Virus record (IMG/VR): IMGVR_UViG_3300028559_001775
Location: 1-25,316 of that record
Source: a virus
Direction: 5' to 3' (one strand)
DNA length: 25,316 nt
Shown: one piece after another, positions 13,385 to 22,121 of the stretch
Position numbering within the stretch: the stretch's first letter is position 1
Layout: the number at the start of each line of letters is the position of its first letter
Translations under genes and position numbers: made by a program
The notes under the pieces: generated by a model
Told to the model about the DNA's origin: nothing
The model's database searches: none
The model's input: only the letters and a program-made list of their open reading frames with translations

Positions 13385-14058
13385 ACAAAATAAATGTACA
13401 AACAGTTTATAATATACATCAACAAAATTTAAACTTTTGTAAAGAGTTTGATTTTAATTTTGTTAAAAACAAAATAACAGATTTAAATTTTTGGAAAAAT
13501 AAAGACGCAGCTCGGCTGCCTGCTACCTTTTATTTTTCACAATACGTAAAGCAATTTAATTTAACATCAAAAAAATTATTAAGCTTTGGTGGTTTATATG
13601 ATCCAGAATGTAAAATGTTCCCTAAAGATAAATGGGTTGACTGCGATTATTGGATTAATGATAAACATGATATAGAAAATTTACATGATAGTAATTTAGA
13701 TAAAGATTTTGATTTTTGCTTTGCAAATCAAATTTTTGAACACTTAATGGAAATTGAAGAATCTATTAAAAATATTAAAAAACATTTAATAACCGGTGGT
13801 TATTTTTATAGTAACTTTCCAGTAATAAACATACCTCACGGTGAGCCCTTTTATTTTTTCACTGGTATTACAGTGCAGTATATTATATACTTACTAATTA
13901 AAAACAATTTTAAGATATTGGTTTCAGGGCAATGGGGCAATGAAGATTATATTAAACATATATATACATATTTGTCCTGGCCTGATTATACACAAATAAA
14001 ACTTAACAATGACATAAACCGACCATGTATAGGTTGGGTTTTAGCCCAAAAACAATGA
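13381..14058 (+). CDS. class I SAM methyltransferase
   Basis: A 225-residue protein. A short N-terminal helical region is followed by a degenerate motif I (LLSFGGLYDPEC, 66-77), an acidic turn, and FDFCFANQIFEHL (110-122), the usual motif before the EHL of Methyltransf_11-type small-molecule methylases. LITGGYFY (137-144) follows. The unusual motif I (FGG in place of GxGxG) may affect SAM binding. It overlaps both neighbouring glycosyltransferase genes by four bases, so it is coupled to them. A sugar O-methylase role fits the context but is not shown. Confidence 0.7.
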   Translation: MNKINVQTVYNIHQQNLNFCKEFDFNFVKNKITDLNFWKNKDAARLPATFYFSQYVKQFNLTSKKLLSFGGLYDPECKMFPKDKWVDCDYWINDKHDIENLHDSNLDKDFDFCFANQIFEHLMEIEESIKNIKKHLITGGYFYSNFPVINIPHGEPFYFFTGITVQYIIYLLIKNNFKILVSGQWGNEDYIKHIYTYLSWPDYTQIKLNNDINRPCIGWVLAQKQ

Positions 14059-14828
14059 AAGAAAAAATTGGCGTAGGTATAGTTACCTATAATTCAGAAT
14101 CCTATTACAAAAAATTACACGAAACACTACCGTTCAATAAAATTAATACACTTGTTACTGTTAACGGTGGAAACAAATATATAGAAAATTACAACGGTAA
14201 TTGGATACAACATACTGAAAACGTCTATCCATCTGTTTGTAGAAATGACTGTATTAACTTTTTACTTCAAAGAAACTGCGAACATATTTTTATCATCGAA
14301 GATGATATGTTACTAAAATCACCAGATATTTTTGAGAAATACATTCTAGCTTCAAAAGAATCAGGGTTAAAATATTTTTCTTTTGTTTCTACTTCTTGGG
14401 AATCAGGTGAGCCTGGTAAACGTACGCCCCGTCTAACTGTTGAATATAAAAACGATATCAGTGTATCTTTTTATAAAAATATGTGCAATGAGTTTACCTA
14501 TCACCACAAAACTTGTTATGAAAAGACCGGTCTGTATGATACAAATTTTAGAGATCCTTTTGATATTGATTTAGCTTATAGAGAGTCCCGACAAGACTAT
14601 GCAGCACCTTTTTGGTGGTTTGCTGATATTACAGGTTCAGATGAACTAATAATGAATAATCCGAATGCTGTCTCAAGACTTCAGGGCGATCGTCCAGATG
14701 GATCTCGGGAACAAAGAATCCAAAAAGAATGGGAATATTTTGTGAAAAAGCACGGTGTAATGGTCAATCAAATACCAGACGTTAATAAAGATTGGGTTAT
14801 AACTAAACTTAAAAAATTTAAGTCATGA
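14055..14828 (+). CDS. GT-A glycosyltransferase (family 2-like), copy B
   Basis: A 257-residue protein. I chose the ATG at 14055 because it overlaps the previous stop as ATGA; an upstream ATG ten codons earlier is open but lies in the preceding gene. It shares with copy A the opening IGVGIVTYNSESYYKKL, the IFIIEDDMLLK acidic site (E82, D83, D84), an IFEKYILASKESGLKYFSF segment, and PFWWFADI near 190. It differs in the acceptor-side middle part, as expected for duplicated enzymes with different acceptors. Soluble. It overlaps the following gene by four bases. Confidence 0.8.
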   Translation: MKEKIGVGIVTYNSESYYKKLHETLPFNKINTLVTVNGGNKYIENYNGNWIQHTENVYPSVCRNDCINFLLQRNCEHIFIIEDDMLLKSPDIFEKYILASKESGLKYFSFVSTSWESGEPGKRTPRLTVEYKNDISVSFYKNMCNEFTYHHKTCYEKTGLYDTNFRDPFDIDLAYRESRQDYAAPFWWFADITGSDELIMNNPNAVSRLQGDRPDGSREQRIQKEWEYFVKKHGVMVNQIPDVNKDWVITKLKKFKS

Positions 14829-16486
14829 AAATTGCTATTGGTATAAATGGTTTTAAAAAATATGAAGATCTCGTAAAGAGAGAGCGTTTTTGTATTGAAA
14901 GTCTTTTAAAGATTAAAAGCAAAAACCCTAATATTCAACTATACAATATATGCTTTAATACTGAAAATATAAAGTACGATAATTTCACTACACTTAATAA
15001 GTTAACTATTAAGTCTAATACACTTATACATAATTACTTTCAGCACGAAGGTTTAAAAATAGAATATAACTTAAAGAAAAGAGAAATTGACAACAATCAA
15101 AAAGAGTTACCATCAGTAAAAGAAATATTTGATGTTTTGTCTCAAACTGATTGTGACTATTTCTTATTTTTAAATAATGATATTATTTTATCTGATCGCG
15201 TATTAAAAATACTTGAAGATGGGGTAGAGTGTTACCCCATCACTAGAATGCATATTGAAGATATAGATTCCCTATCTCAAGAACCTGTATTAGAATCGTA
15301 CTCTGTTCATGGTTTTGATGCTTTTTTAGTTAAAAAAGAAACCTGGTTACAGGTGCGCAATAATTTTGAAGATTTAATCTTAGGCAGCTTTTACTGGGAT
15401 ACATATTTCTTTACAATGTTTAACTTATTATGTAAGTGTAAAAATATTAATAAACTCCCCCCGGTCTGCTTCCATATCGAACATCAAAGTGTATCAAGTC
15501 AAGATTCCGTGGAAAATTATTACAATCAAGATGTATTTAAACGTAATATTATCATAGGACATCTTTGGTTTAACTATGTACAAAACATTTTACTTAAACG
15601 CTCTACAGTTAATAATTGTAAATGGTATCAACCATTTAATAATGAAGAAGAAATAGAAAAACAATACTTTGGTAGTTTTAAAACATTACCCAAACTGTAT
15701 AATAAAGATTATGTTAAAAATAAAGTAACAGATAATACCAATTACGATTTGTTTATACCTGTAGCAGAAAAAGATGAACTTAAACTAAAATATGTTATAG
15801 AGTATGCTTTAAACAATTTAGATTCAAAAAATATATTTGTATGTTCACCTCATAGCATTAAAAACAAGGTAAGTGATAGTAAGATAATTTATATAAATGA
15901 CAGAGACGTATTAGATGTACCAGATAAATCGTTTATATCTTTTAGACCTAATTGGACTTATCAGCAATTCTTAAAAATGTTTTTTGAGCAATGTATATCA
16001 GAATACTATTTTGCTTTAGACAGTGATACTATTATTTTAAAAAAAATAAACCTATTTATAAATGAAAAACCTATTTGGTACTACGGATGGAAACAAAACC
16101 ATTTTCCATATTTTCATTTTAATAAAAATACATTTAATCTTAATAAATCTCTTACCCATACCGGTATTGGGGATTTAGGACTTTTTAATAAAAATATTAC
16201 AAAAAGCTTTTTAAGTCGTACGGGATGTACTACAGCTAAAGATCTTTTACTAAAAATAGGCACTAGACTTAATGCAGTATACCATTTTTCAGAATATGAA
16301 ACATATGCTAATTATGTAAACGAATTTTACCCTAATTTGTATACGTTTAAACATCTTGAACAAATTAATGACGGTAGAGACCTCAATCAAGGACAAGATT
16401 GGAACGATGTAGATATTAAAAACACAATTGCAAATGCATGCAAAACAGATAAATCTATACTATCTATACACTCTTGGAAAATTTAA
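14825..16486 (+). CDS. two-domain glycosyltransferase
   Basis: At 553 residues this is the largest cassette protein. The N-terminal domain (about 1-260) is GT-A-like, with DYFLFLNNDIIL (111-122) as the acidic site and SVHGFDAFLVK (160-170). The C-terminal domain (about 300-553) begins with DLFIPVAEKDELKL and contains YFALDSDTIILKK with D399 and D401. It resembles DUF6492-type glycosyltransferases. Two separate acidic sites suggest a bifunctional enzyme adding two sugars, or a fusion of two genes. No membrane segments. It overlaps the preceding gene by four bases and is followed by a gene with a non-ATG start. Confidence 0.75.
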   Translation: MKIAIGINGFKKYEDLVKRERFCIESLLKIKSKNPNIQLYNICFNTENIKYDNFTTLNKLTIKSNTLIHNYFQHEGLKIEYNLKKREIDNNQKELPSVKEIFDVLSQTDCDYFLFLNNDIILSDRVLKILEDGVECYPITRMHIEDIDSLSQEPVLESYSVHGFDAFLVKKETWLQVRNNFEDLILGSFYWDTYFFTMFNLLCKCKNINKLPPVCFHIEHQSVSSQDSVENYYNQDVFKRNIIIGHLWFNYVQNILLKRSTVNNCKWYQPFNNEEEIEKQYFGSFKTLPKLYNKDYVKNKVTDNTNYDLFIPVAEKDELKLKYVIEYALNNLDSKNIFVCSPHSIKNKVSDSKIIYINDRDVLDVPDKSFISFRPNWTYQQFLKMFFEQCISEYYFALDSDTIILKKINLFINEKPIWYYGWKQNHFPYFHFNKNTFNLNKSLTHTGIGDLGLFNKNITKSFLSRTGCTTAKDLLLKIGTRLNAVYHFSEYETYANYVNEFYPNLYTFKHLEQINDGRDLNQGQDWNDVDIKNTIANACKTDKSILSIHSWKI

Positions 16487-16488
16487 CT

Positions 16489-17355
16489 TTGAAAGCTATA
16501 TACGTACATATTGACTATAAAAAATTACCATATGGTCACGAATTTACTCCTAATCAATGGGTATTTGAACAAATACCTCCCTATGCTCAGATAAGCATAG
16601 ATCAAACAAAAAAATACCTGAATACCGAGCCTATTATTTTATCTAATGATTATATCAACAATTATATAAGAGAAGAATCAATTGAATTTTATAGAAAGTG
16701 TAAAGAGTATTATACACCTCTTGTTTGGTGTCCGTTCTGGTATACTTCTCTTTTTAGATTGTTTGTACTCTATACATATTGTAGAGATAATAATATTGAG
16801 AAGTTTATTCACTTGGAGTATGACAATCTAGTATACTCTGATTTTAAGCATTTAGACAGTTTACCCCCTTCAATTTATTTTACACGGGTCGGATATCAGA
16901 TAGCCTCAGCTGGTTTTGTTTATTGTAATAGTTTAGAGTATTTTACGAAATTTAATAAATGTTTAGATCAGTTATTAACAAAAAGTTACAGTCATGTAAT
17001 GCAGGCAACAAAGTATCCCCATTTATCAGAGATGCAATTAATTGATATCATATACAATTATAAGCCTGGCACAATTGATTATTTACCTACTTTGCCGTTT
17101 GAACCTAGCAATGATAATTTTGATAAAACTGGTACACTATTTGATGGAGCGTCTTACGGCCAGCATTTAGGTGGTACAAACCATAATCAACCACCTGGTT
17201 ATGCCGATGAGGTTCATTATTCAGGAGCTGCAATTATTCACAATAAAATTAAAGTTATTTTTGATAAAGTTCCATACGTTATATATAACGATAACAAGAT
17301 ACCTATATGCAATTTGCATATACATTCTAAAAAATTAGAAAATTTTATATGTTGA
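16489..17355 (+). CDS. putative GT-A glycosyltransferase
   Basis: A 288-residue protein starting at TTG 16489, just after the preceding stop. An in-frame TTG at 16474 is the alternative, and there is no ATG nearby. KFIHLEYDNLVY (105-116) is the acidic site (E110, D112) expected of sugar-nucleotide-dependent GT-A enzymes. LFDGASYGQHLGGT near 219-232 resembles a late DGA-GQ-LGG block I have seen in other uncharacterised glycosyltransferases. The C-terminus NLHIHSK may supply the metal-binding His. Soluble. The family is probable, the specificity unknown. Confidence 0.65.
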   Translation: MKAIYVHIDYKKLPYGHEFTPNQWVFEQIPPYAQISIDQTKKYLNTEPIILSNDYINNYIREESIEFYRKCKEYYTPLVWCPFWYTSLFRLFVLYTYCRDNNIEKFIHLEYDNLVYSDFKHLDSLPPSIYFTRVGYQIASAGFVYCNSLEYFTKFNKCLDQLLTKSYSHVMQATKYPHLSEMQLIDIIYNYKPGTIDYLPTLPFEPSNDNFDKTGTLFDGASYGQHLGGTNHNQPPGYADEVHYSGAAIIHNKIKVIFDKVPYVIYNDNKIPICNLHIHSKKLENFIC

Positions 17356-17385
17356 AATACATTATATAAAATATAAAATATTATT

Positions 17386-17988
17386 ATGTATAATGTTAAT
17401 CAATCTATTCGAAAAAGACCTTATACTTTTCTTAAAAAAGCTTTAAGTTTTCTTACAGTAAAAGAGCCTATTATTGTTGAGATAGGGTCGATGAGAAAAC
17501 CATGCGATCATCCATTAGATGAATACAATTATGAATGCTGTAATGATGGTCATAGTTCTTTACTTTTAGCTCGATCGGCTAAAGAGTTTCATACTATTGA
17601 TATCGATATTGAATGTTCTAAGTTAACATTAAAAGAACTTAAAAAGTATAATTTAAATAAGCAGTCTAACGTTTATAATGGAGATGGTATAAAATTTTTA
17701 AAAGATTTTACTTCTAAAATTGATTTTTTATATCTAGATGCATGGGATGTTGAATTACCTAATCATGCCGAAAAACATCTTGAAGCGTTTGAAGTTGCTG
17801 AAAATAAACTTAATGACGATGCTATTATTTTAATTGACGATACTGATGTAGGTTTTACTTTTGAAAAAGGTTTTCACAATGATGAGGAATCTCTAGGAGG
17901 TAAAGGTAAATTACTAATACCTTTTCTTCTAGAAAAGAAGTATAAATTACTATTTAAAGGCAGACAAACATGTTTTATTAAACAATAA
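17386..17988 (+). CDS. class I SAM methyltransferase (Methyltransf_24-like)
   Basis: A 200-residue protein with IIVEIGS (29-35) as motif I, an IDID acidic loop (71-74) for SAM ribose, FLYLDAWD (114-121) as motif IV, and IILIDDTD (147-154). The DAWD and DD aspartates resemble metal-dependent O-methyltransferases that act on sugars. A Cys-rich stretch (C40, C51, C52) precedes the SAM loop. It is preceded by a 30-base AT-rich gap with weak promoter-like sequence and followed by the GT11-like gene 2 bases later. Confidence 0.75.
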   Translation: MYNVNQSIRKRPYTFLKKALSFLTVKEPIIVEIGSMRKPCDHPLDEYNYECCNDGHSSLLLARSAKEFHTIDIDIECSKLTLKELKKYNLNKQSNVYNGDGIKFLKDFTSKIDFLYLDAWDVELPNHAEKHLEAFEVAENKLNDDAIILIDDTDVGFTFEKGFHNDEESLGGKGKLLIPFLLEKKYKLLFKGRQTCFIKQ

Positions 17989-17990
17989 AA

Positions 17991-18677
17991 ATGTTAAGAT
18001 TAATTCAAACTCAAGGTGCCCGTTTAGGTAATCACATATTTCAAAATGTTGGTTTAGCTTTATTAGCAAAAAAATACAATTATAAAGTACATCAATACTT
18101 TAGTACTGAAGAATGTAAAGTTCTTAACTTTAATTTTTATTCTGGTACGAAGATAAATGAGACATATGTTTATTATAATGATGAACATCTCATGCCGCTA
18201 CTTCAATATAATAATGAGCTGAATCACGGTATTTTATACGAAGGATTCTTTCAAAATATAGATTTTATAAAAACATATAAACAAGATATTAAATCTTTGT
18301 TTAATTTAGATAAACATGAAAATAACGATCTGTTTATTCATGTAAGATTAGATGACGCTGAGCGTTTTAACCCGGGTATAGATTATTACAGAGAGTGTAT
18401 ATCTAAAATAAAATATGATAAAATCTTTATTTCAAGTGATTCACCTACTAGTAATTTTATACAGACATTAGTTAAAGAGTATAATATGAGCATATACGAA
18501 GATACTGCAATTAACACAATTAATTTTGGTAGAAAATGTAATAATATTATCATTAGTAATGGTACATTTAGTTGGTGGATTGCATTTTTAAGTAATGCTA
18601 AAAATATTTTTTATCCCACTAAGCACTGTACAAGTTTTCATCCGTTTATATATTTACCAGAATGGAACGGAATATAG
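17991..18677 (+). CDS. GT11-like (alpha-1,2-fucosyltransferase family) glycosyltransferase
   Basis: A 228-residue protein with the GT11 hallmarks in order: GARLGNHIFQNVGLALLAKKY (9-29, compare G-LGNQMFQ), YEGFFQN (83-89), FIHVRLDD (115-122, the HxR donor motif), and IIISNGTFSWWIAFL (186-200, compare NSTFSWW). It is shorter than typical bacterial fucosyltransferases (about 290), but all core motifs are present. It would transfer fucose or a related sugar from a GDP-sugar; no GDP-fucose synthesis genes are in the window, so the donor would come from the host. It overlaps the next gene by 16 bases. Confidence 0.75.
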   Translation: MLRLIQTQGARLGNHIFQNVGLALLAKKYNYKVHQYFSTEECKVLNFNFYSGTKINETYVYYNDEHLMPLLQYNNELNHGILYEGFFQNIDFIKTYKQDIKSLFNLDKHENNDLFIHVRLDDAERFNPGIDYYRECISKIKYDKIFISSDSPTSNFIQTLVKEYNMSIYEDTAINTINFGRKCNNIIISNGTFSWWIAFLSNAKNIFYPTKHCTSFHPFIYLPEWNGI

Positions 18678-19387
18678 TTATATATCAACCCTGGGGAGGT
18701 TTAGGAGATAATTTAGCACACTCCATCATACCAGAGTTATGCTCTCAAAATAACATAAAATGTTATCTATCTAAACACAATGCTTATAGAAACGAGGACA
18801 TTAATAATTTTGTATGGGAATTAAATCCGTATATTGAAAAAGAAAAAATAGATTTTACAGACTTATCGTGGTTAGATAGATGCAGACAATTTGAAAATAA
18901 TTCTGTTAATCACATACAAGTTTTACAAAAAGTGTACGGGTTTGATACAGATTATGAATATCCTAAAATTTATTATACACCAAGGTATATTGAAGAATAT
19001 AAAGATAAAGTTTTAATTAATTTTACAGCACACAGTATTCAGCACGAATATGATCTTCAAAAAATAGAAAACTCTATAGCAAGCCTTGGCATTAAAAAAC
19101 AAGACATAGTTTATATTACTAATTCTAAAATAGGCTACAGTAAAGATTTTTGTAAAAATGAAAATATATCTACAATAGATATTAATGATTTAAAAACATA
19201 TTCAGACGTTATAGCATCTGCTAAACAATTTGTAGCTCTGTTTTCAGGTCAATCAGTTTTAGCATCAACAATAAAATATCAAACGGATAGTGATGTTAAA
19301 ATAGATATTATTACACCTACAAGATATTTGCCACATATAAACAATACATACACATTCTCAAATACAAATTACATTGAAATAAAATAA
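18662..19387 (+). CDS. putative GT-B glycosyltransferase
   Basis: A 241-residue protein. The Gly-rich start (YQPWGGLGDNLAHS, 8-21) and a C-terminal FVALFSGQSVLAS block (190-202) are the two features common to GT-B enzymes of GT9/heptosyltransferase style, where the second contacts the nucleotide sugar. The rest is not familiar. It could also be a non-catalytic or related sugar-binding homologue. Soluble, with no membrane segment. Placement between the GT11-like gene and a methyltransferase supports a glycan role. Confidence 0.55.
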   Translation: MERNIVIYQPWGGLGDNLAHSIIPELCSQNNIKCYLSKHNAYRNEDINNFVWELNPYIEKEKIDFTDLSWLDRCRQFENNSVNHIQVLQKVYGFDTDYEYPKIYYTPRYIEEYKDKVLINFTAHSIQHEYDLQKIENSIASLGIKKQDIVYITNSKIGYSKDFCKNENISTIDINDLKTYSDVIASAKQFVALFSGQSVLASTIKYQTDSDVKIDIITPTRYLPHINNTYTFSNTNYIEIK

Positions 19388-19388
19388 T

Positions 19389-19416
19389 TTGATTTGTTAT
19401 GATAGTATCATATAAT
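19389..19416 (+). promoter_or_regulatory. sigma70-like promoter inside the cassette
   Basis: TTGATT (19389-19394) and a perfect TATAAT (19411-19416) are 16 bases apart in a 37-base gap. The -10 box ends 8 bases before the ATG at 19425, again predicting an almost leaderless mRNA. A 7-bp inverted repeat overlaps it. Confidence 0.45.
19398..19412. repeat. 15-bp operator-like inverted repeat
   Basis: TATGATA and TATCATA flank a single G and are exact reverse complements. The repeat lies in the spacer and -10 box of the internal cassette promoter, where a repressor could act. Confidence 0.4.
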
Positions 19417-19424
19417 ACTCTTTT

Positions 19425-20039
19425 ATGCTAGATAATTATAAAATAGATGAATGTGGTGTTATTCATCAACTAAATTTTAATACTATTACCTATGATGCGG
19501 ATTATATTAAAAATAGTTATTATAAGTATCCTAAATCCCTTAGTATGGGCTATCTTAGACTAGGATACCTAATAGGTAGTATAGGCCATATCCCTACATC
19601 TATTTTAGATGTAGGATACGGCTCAGGAGATTTTTTAAAAGTATGTAAAGAAATTATACCTGAGTGCTATGGATACGACATTACAACACTCCCTCCACCC
19701 GAAGGTACTAAACAAGTAACATCTTTAACAGACAAACACTACGACGTTGTTACATTTTTTGACGTGTTAGAACATTTTAAAGATATTTACGAAATATGTA
19801 ATATTAAATGTAATTACATCTACATAAGTTTACCCTGGTGTCACTACCATTCAGATGAATGGTTCACTAATTGGAAACACAGACGACCGAATGAACATTT
19901 ACATCATTTTAATGATAAATCTTTAATATCTTTCTTTAAAAAAATAGGTTTTAGTTGTTTAAATTTTACTGAAATTGAAGATACTATACGTAAAGGTGAA
20001 AATAAAAATATATTAACAGCAGTGTTTAAAAAGCAATAA
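19425..20039 (+). CDS. class I SAM methyltransferase (Methyltransf_23-like)
   Basis: A 204-residue protein. ILDVGYGSGDFL (60-71) is a canonical GxGxG motif I, VVTFFDVLEHFKD (108-120) is motif IV, and YISLP follows in the next strand. A NEHLHHF segment later in the protein is common in Methyltransf_23 sugar and small-molecule methylases. It is the clearest methyltransferase in the cassette. It has its own promoter-like sequence upstream and precedes a second, distinct methyltransferase by 6 bases. Confidence 0.8.
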   Translation: MLDNYKIDECGVIHQLNFNTITYDADYIKNSYYKYPKSLSMGYLRLGYLIGSIGHIPTSILDVGYGSGDFLKVCKEIIPECYGYDITTLPPPEGTKQVTSLTDKHYDVVTFFDVLEHFKDIYEICNIKCNYIYISLPWCHYHSDEWFTNWKHRRPNEHLHHFNDKSLISFFKKIGFSCLNFTEIEDTIRKGENKNILTAVFKKQ

Positions 20040-20045
20040 ATTATT

Positions 20046-20537
20046 ATGAACAAAAATATATTTAAATATAACAATAATCTTTATCCCTCTTATATTAAGA
20101 AAGGAAATGCATGCTCGTTTATACTACCTTATGCCCAACACTTTTGTACCGGTGAAGGATTAGATATAGGTGGTTTTAATAGGTGGACACTACCTGGTGC
20201 TAAGCCAATCAATATTGTTATTGACGATGAATATGATGCGTTCAATCTACCCCCCAAAAAATACGATTACATTTTTAGTAGTCACACTCTTGAACATTTA
20301 GCGGATTATGTCGGAGCTTTAGAATATTGGAAAAAGCATCTTAAAAAAGACGGGGTTTTATTTTTATATCTACCGCACCCTGATATGGAATATTGGAACC
20401 CGCAAAATAATAGAAAGCATTATCATTTATTTTTTCCGTCTCATATTAAAGATGTTTTACATAAATTAAAATATAAAGACATTATTCATAGCGAAAGAGA
20501 TTTATATTGGGCTTTTTCTGTTGTAGCTTTTAATTAA
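20046..20537 (+). CDS. small SAM-dependent methyltransferase
   Basis: A 163-residue protein. Motif I is compressed (GLDIGGFNRW, 38-47), with the acidic residue in NIVIDDEYD (56-64), and FSSHTLEHL (77-85) is motif IV, followed by FLYLPHPDMEYW. This is the Methyltransf_11 pattern found in glycan-cluster methylases. It is shorter than its neighbours and lacks an N-terminal extension, so it may be a minimal enzyme. It is followed after 3 bases by the exostosin-like gene. Confidence 0.7.
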   Translation: MNKNIFKYNNNLYPSYIKKGNACSFILPYAQHFCTGEGLDIGGFNRWTLPGAKPINIVIDDEYDAFNLPPKKYDYIFSSHTLEHLADYVGALEYWKKHLKKDGVLFLYLPHPDMEYWNPQNNRKHYHLFFPSHIKDVLHKLKYKDIIHSERDLYWAFSVVAFN

Positions 20538-20540
20538 AAA

Positions 20541-21374
20541 ATGAATATCATATCAGGTGAAGAGTTTCAAAATTTAACTGAAGTAAGTTTTTTTGCTGAA
20601 AGCAATTGGATTATTGAAAATCAGCTTAGACATAAAGGACAAAAACTTTTACGTATAGCAGATACTCCCGTTGAAGAGGTTAAACAGTATAAAACAATTT
20701 TTATCTACTCTCACTTTGTTCATGATTTTATGAACAAATTTTTATTACATTTACAGCCAGGCACTATTATTGTCACCCATAATTCAGATGATGGTATTAA
20801 TGAGCAACATTTAAAATATATTGAATCTTCTAATATTAAAAAATGGTTTTGTCAAAACAGATACATAAATCACCCTAAATTACATTCATTACCAATAGGT
20901 ATTGCCAATAGTCAGTGGCCTCACGGCAATCAACAGCTCATCAGCAATATTCGTAGTGAAAATAATATTAAAAATAATTTAGTATTTAAAAATTTTGATT
21001 CAGGTACGAATTTTTCTAAGCGTATTATTTGTGATCAAATCACAAGTAAAAATGGTATTTTTATGTGGGGTAAAAAGCCTAACGATGAGTATTGGAGAGA
21101 TATATCTAAGAGCTATTTTACTATTTGCCCGCACGGTAATGGTGTAGATAGTCATAGAATATGGGAGTGTTTGTATTTACGTTCTGTACCTATAGTTGAA
21201 GATCATGAATGCTTTAGGCAGTTCGCCCATTTACCTATTGTATTTTGTAAAGATTGGAATAATATTACAATTGAATATTTGAATAGACAAATAGACAAAT
21301 GTAATAAGGTAGATTGGAACGTACTTGATCTTTATATAGAGAGTTGGAAGAAACGTTTTACAGATTCAGATTAA
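20541..21374 (+). CDS. exostosin-like (GT47-type) glycosyltransferase
   Basis: A 277-residue protein. The key block is FTICPHGNGVDSHRIWECLYLRSVPIV (193-219), matching the nucleotide-sugar-binding region of exostosin/GT47 proteins (C-P-GNG-D-HR-WE-L---PIV). The N-terminal half has a Rossmann-like pattern ending in GTIIVTHNSDD (74-84). It is soluble and lacks the N-terminal membrane anchor of eukaryotic exostosins. It is the last glycosyltransferase of the cassette before two methyltransferases, and is followed by a 128-base non-coding gap. Confidence 0.7.
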   Translation: MNIISGEEFQNLTEVSFFAESNWIIENQLRHKGQKLLRIADTPVEEVKQYKTIFIYSHFVHDFMNKFLLHLQPGTIIVTHNSDDGINEQHLKYIESSNIKKWFCQNRYINHPKLHSLPIGIANSQWPHGNQQLISNIRSENNIKNNLVFKNFDSGTNFSKRIICDQITSKNGIFMWGKKPNDEYWRDISKSYFTICPHGNGVDSHRIWECLYLRSVPIVEDHECFRQFAHLPIVFCKDWNNITIEYLNRQIDKCNKVDWNVLDLYIESWKKRFTDSD

Positions 21375-21502
21375 AGCTTATTAAGTTAAGAATATTAAAC
21401 AATGACATGTAAAGTAGCATTTTTACTTAAGAAACGATAAAGTATGAGATGTCTCTTCCTACATTGAAAAGTTTAACAAAAACAATATTATAATTTTACA
21501 AC
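21375..21502 (+). pseudogene. possible gene remnant in a 128-base gap
   Basis: An ATG at 21402 opens a 12-codon frame (MTCKVAFLLKKR, stop at 21440). In another frame, from 21448 onward, the DNA reads DVSSYIEKFNKNNIIILQH, which has protein-like composition and runs into the next gene's start region. Together they look like the two ends of a decayed or frameshifted gene, but the pieces are short and could be chance. Confidence 0.2.
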
Positions 21503-22117
21503 ATGCAACTACAAGAAATAGAACAAATATATAAAGAAATTGCACAAATTAATGAGTTATCAGATTTGCATTTTCTTGCTGACGAAAAACACAGACACGA
21601 TGTGCAATATTTTGCATATTATACCCACGTACCTTTTTTATTTAAAAAATGTACTGAACTTTGTAAACAGTCGACTGCTCGTATATTAGAGCTAGGTATG
21701 GGTAAGGGTAGCAGTGCTATTTTATCTTATTTTGCAAAAAATAATCAAAACATTCTCATTGATAGCATTGAAACAGATAAAGTATGGTCAGATCAATGCT
21801 TCCCTCTCTATTATAAAGATGTACAAAATGTTAAACCATACTATATGTCAAGTTATGACTCCAAATACGATATGGAAGATTTTAAACACAACTACGATTT
21901 AATTTTTGTTGATCAAGGAGATTGGTCAGACAGAAATAAAAGTTTAAATCACTTTAAAAAACAGACCAAATGTTTTATTGTACATGATTATGACTATTTA
22001 CAACGCACCTGGCCAGATACACATAACATGCTATGGGAAGAATTTAATACTGAGTGGGATGAAAATTGGAAACAGTATCGAATTACCGATCCGCCTACTT
22101 TAGTTTGTACATTGTAA
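21503..22117 (+). CDS. class I SAM methyltransferase
   Basis: A 204-residue protein. ARILELGMGKGSSAIL (59-74) is motif I with GxGxG. SIETD (88-92) ends in the acidic residue, YDLIFVDQGDW (131-141) is motif IV, and CFIVHDYDY follows. The VDQGD and HDYD aspartates recall metal-dependent methyltransferases of the TylF/Methyltransf_24 kind, which methylate sugar hydroxyls. About 55 helical N-terminal residues form a cap. It is 4 bases from the next gene and probably co-transcribed with it. Confidence 0.72.
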   Translation: MQLQEIEQIYKEIAQINELSDLHFLADEKHRHDVQYFAYYTHVPFLFKKCTELCKQSTARILELGMGKGSSAILSYFAKNNQNILIDSIETDKVWSDQCFPLYYKDVQNVKPYYMSSYDSKYDMEDFKHNYDLIFVDQGDWSDRNKSLNHFKKQTKCFIVHDYDYLQRTWPDTHNMLWEEFNTEWDENWKQYRITDPPTLVCTL

Positions 22118-22121
22118 ATGT

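Noticed and set aside
17352-17379. Promoter before the methyltransferase at 17386 (TTGAAA with TAAAAT)
   Set aside because: The -10 match is poor and the whole gap is A/T, so a chance match is likely.
21714-21902. 62-residue plus-strand frame
   Set aside because: Out-of-frame reading inside the methyltransferase gene at 21503.
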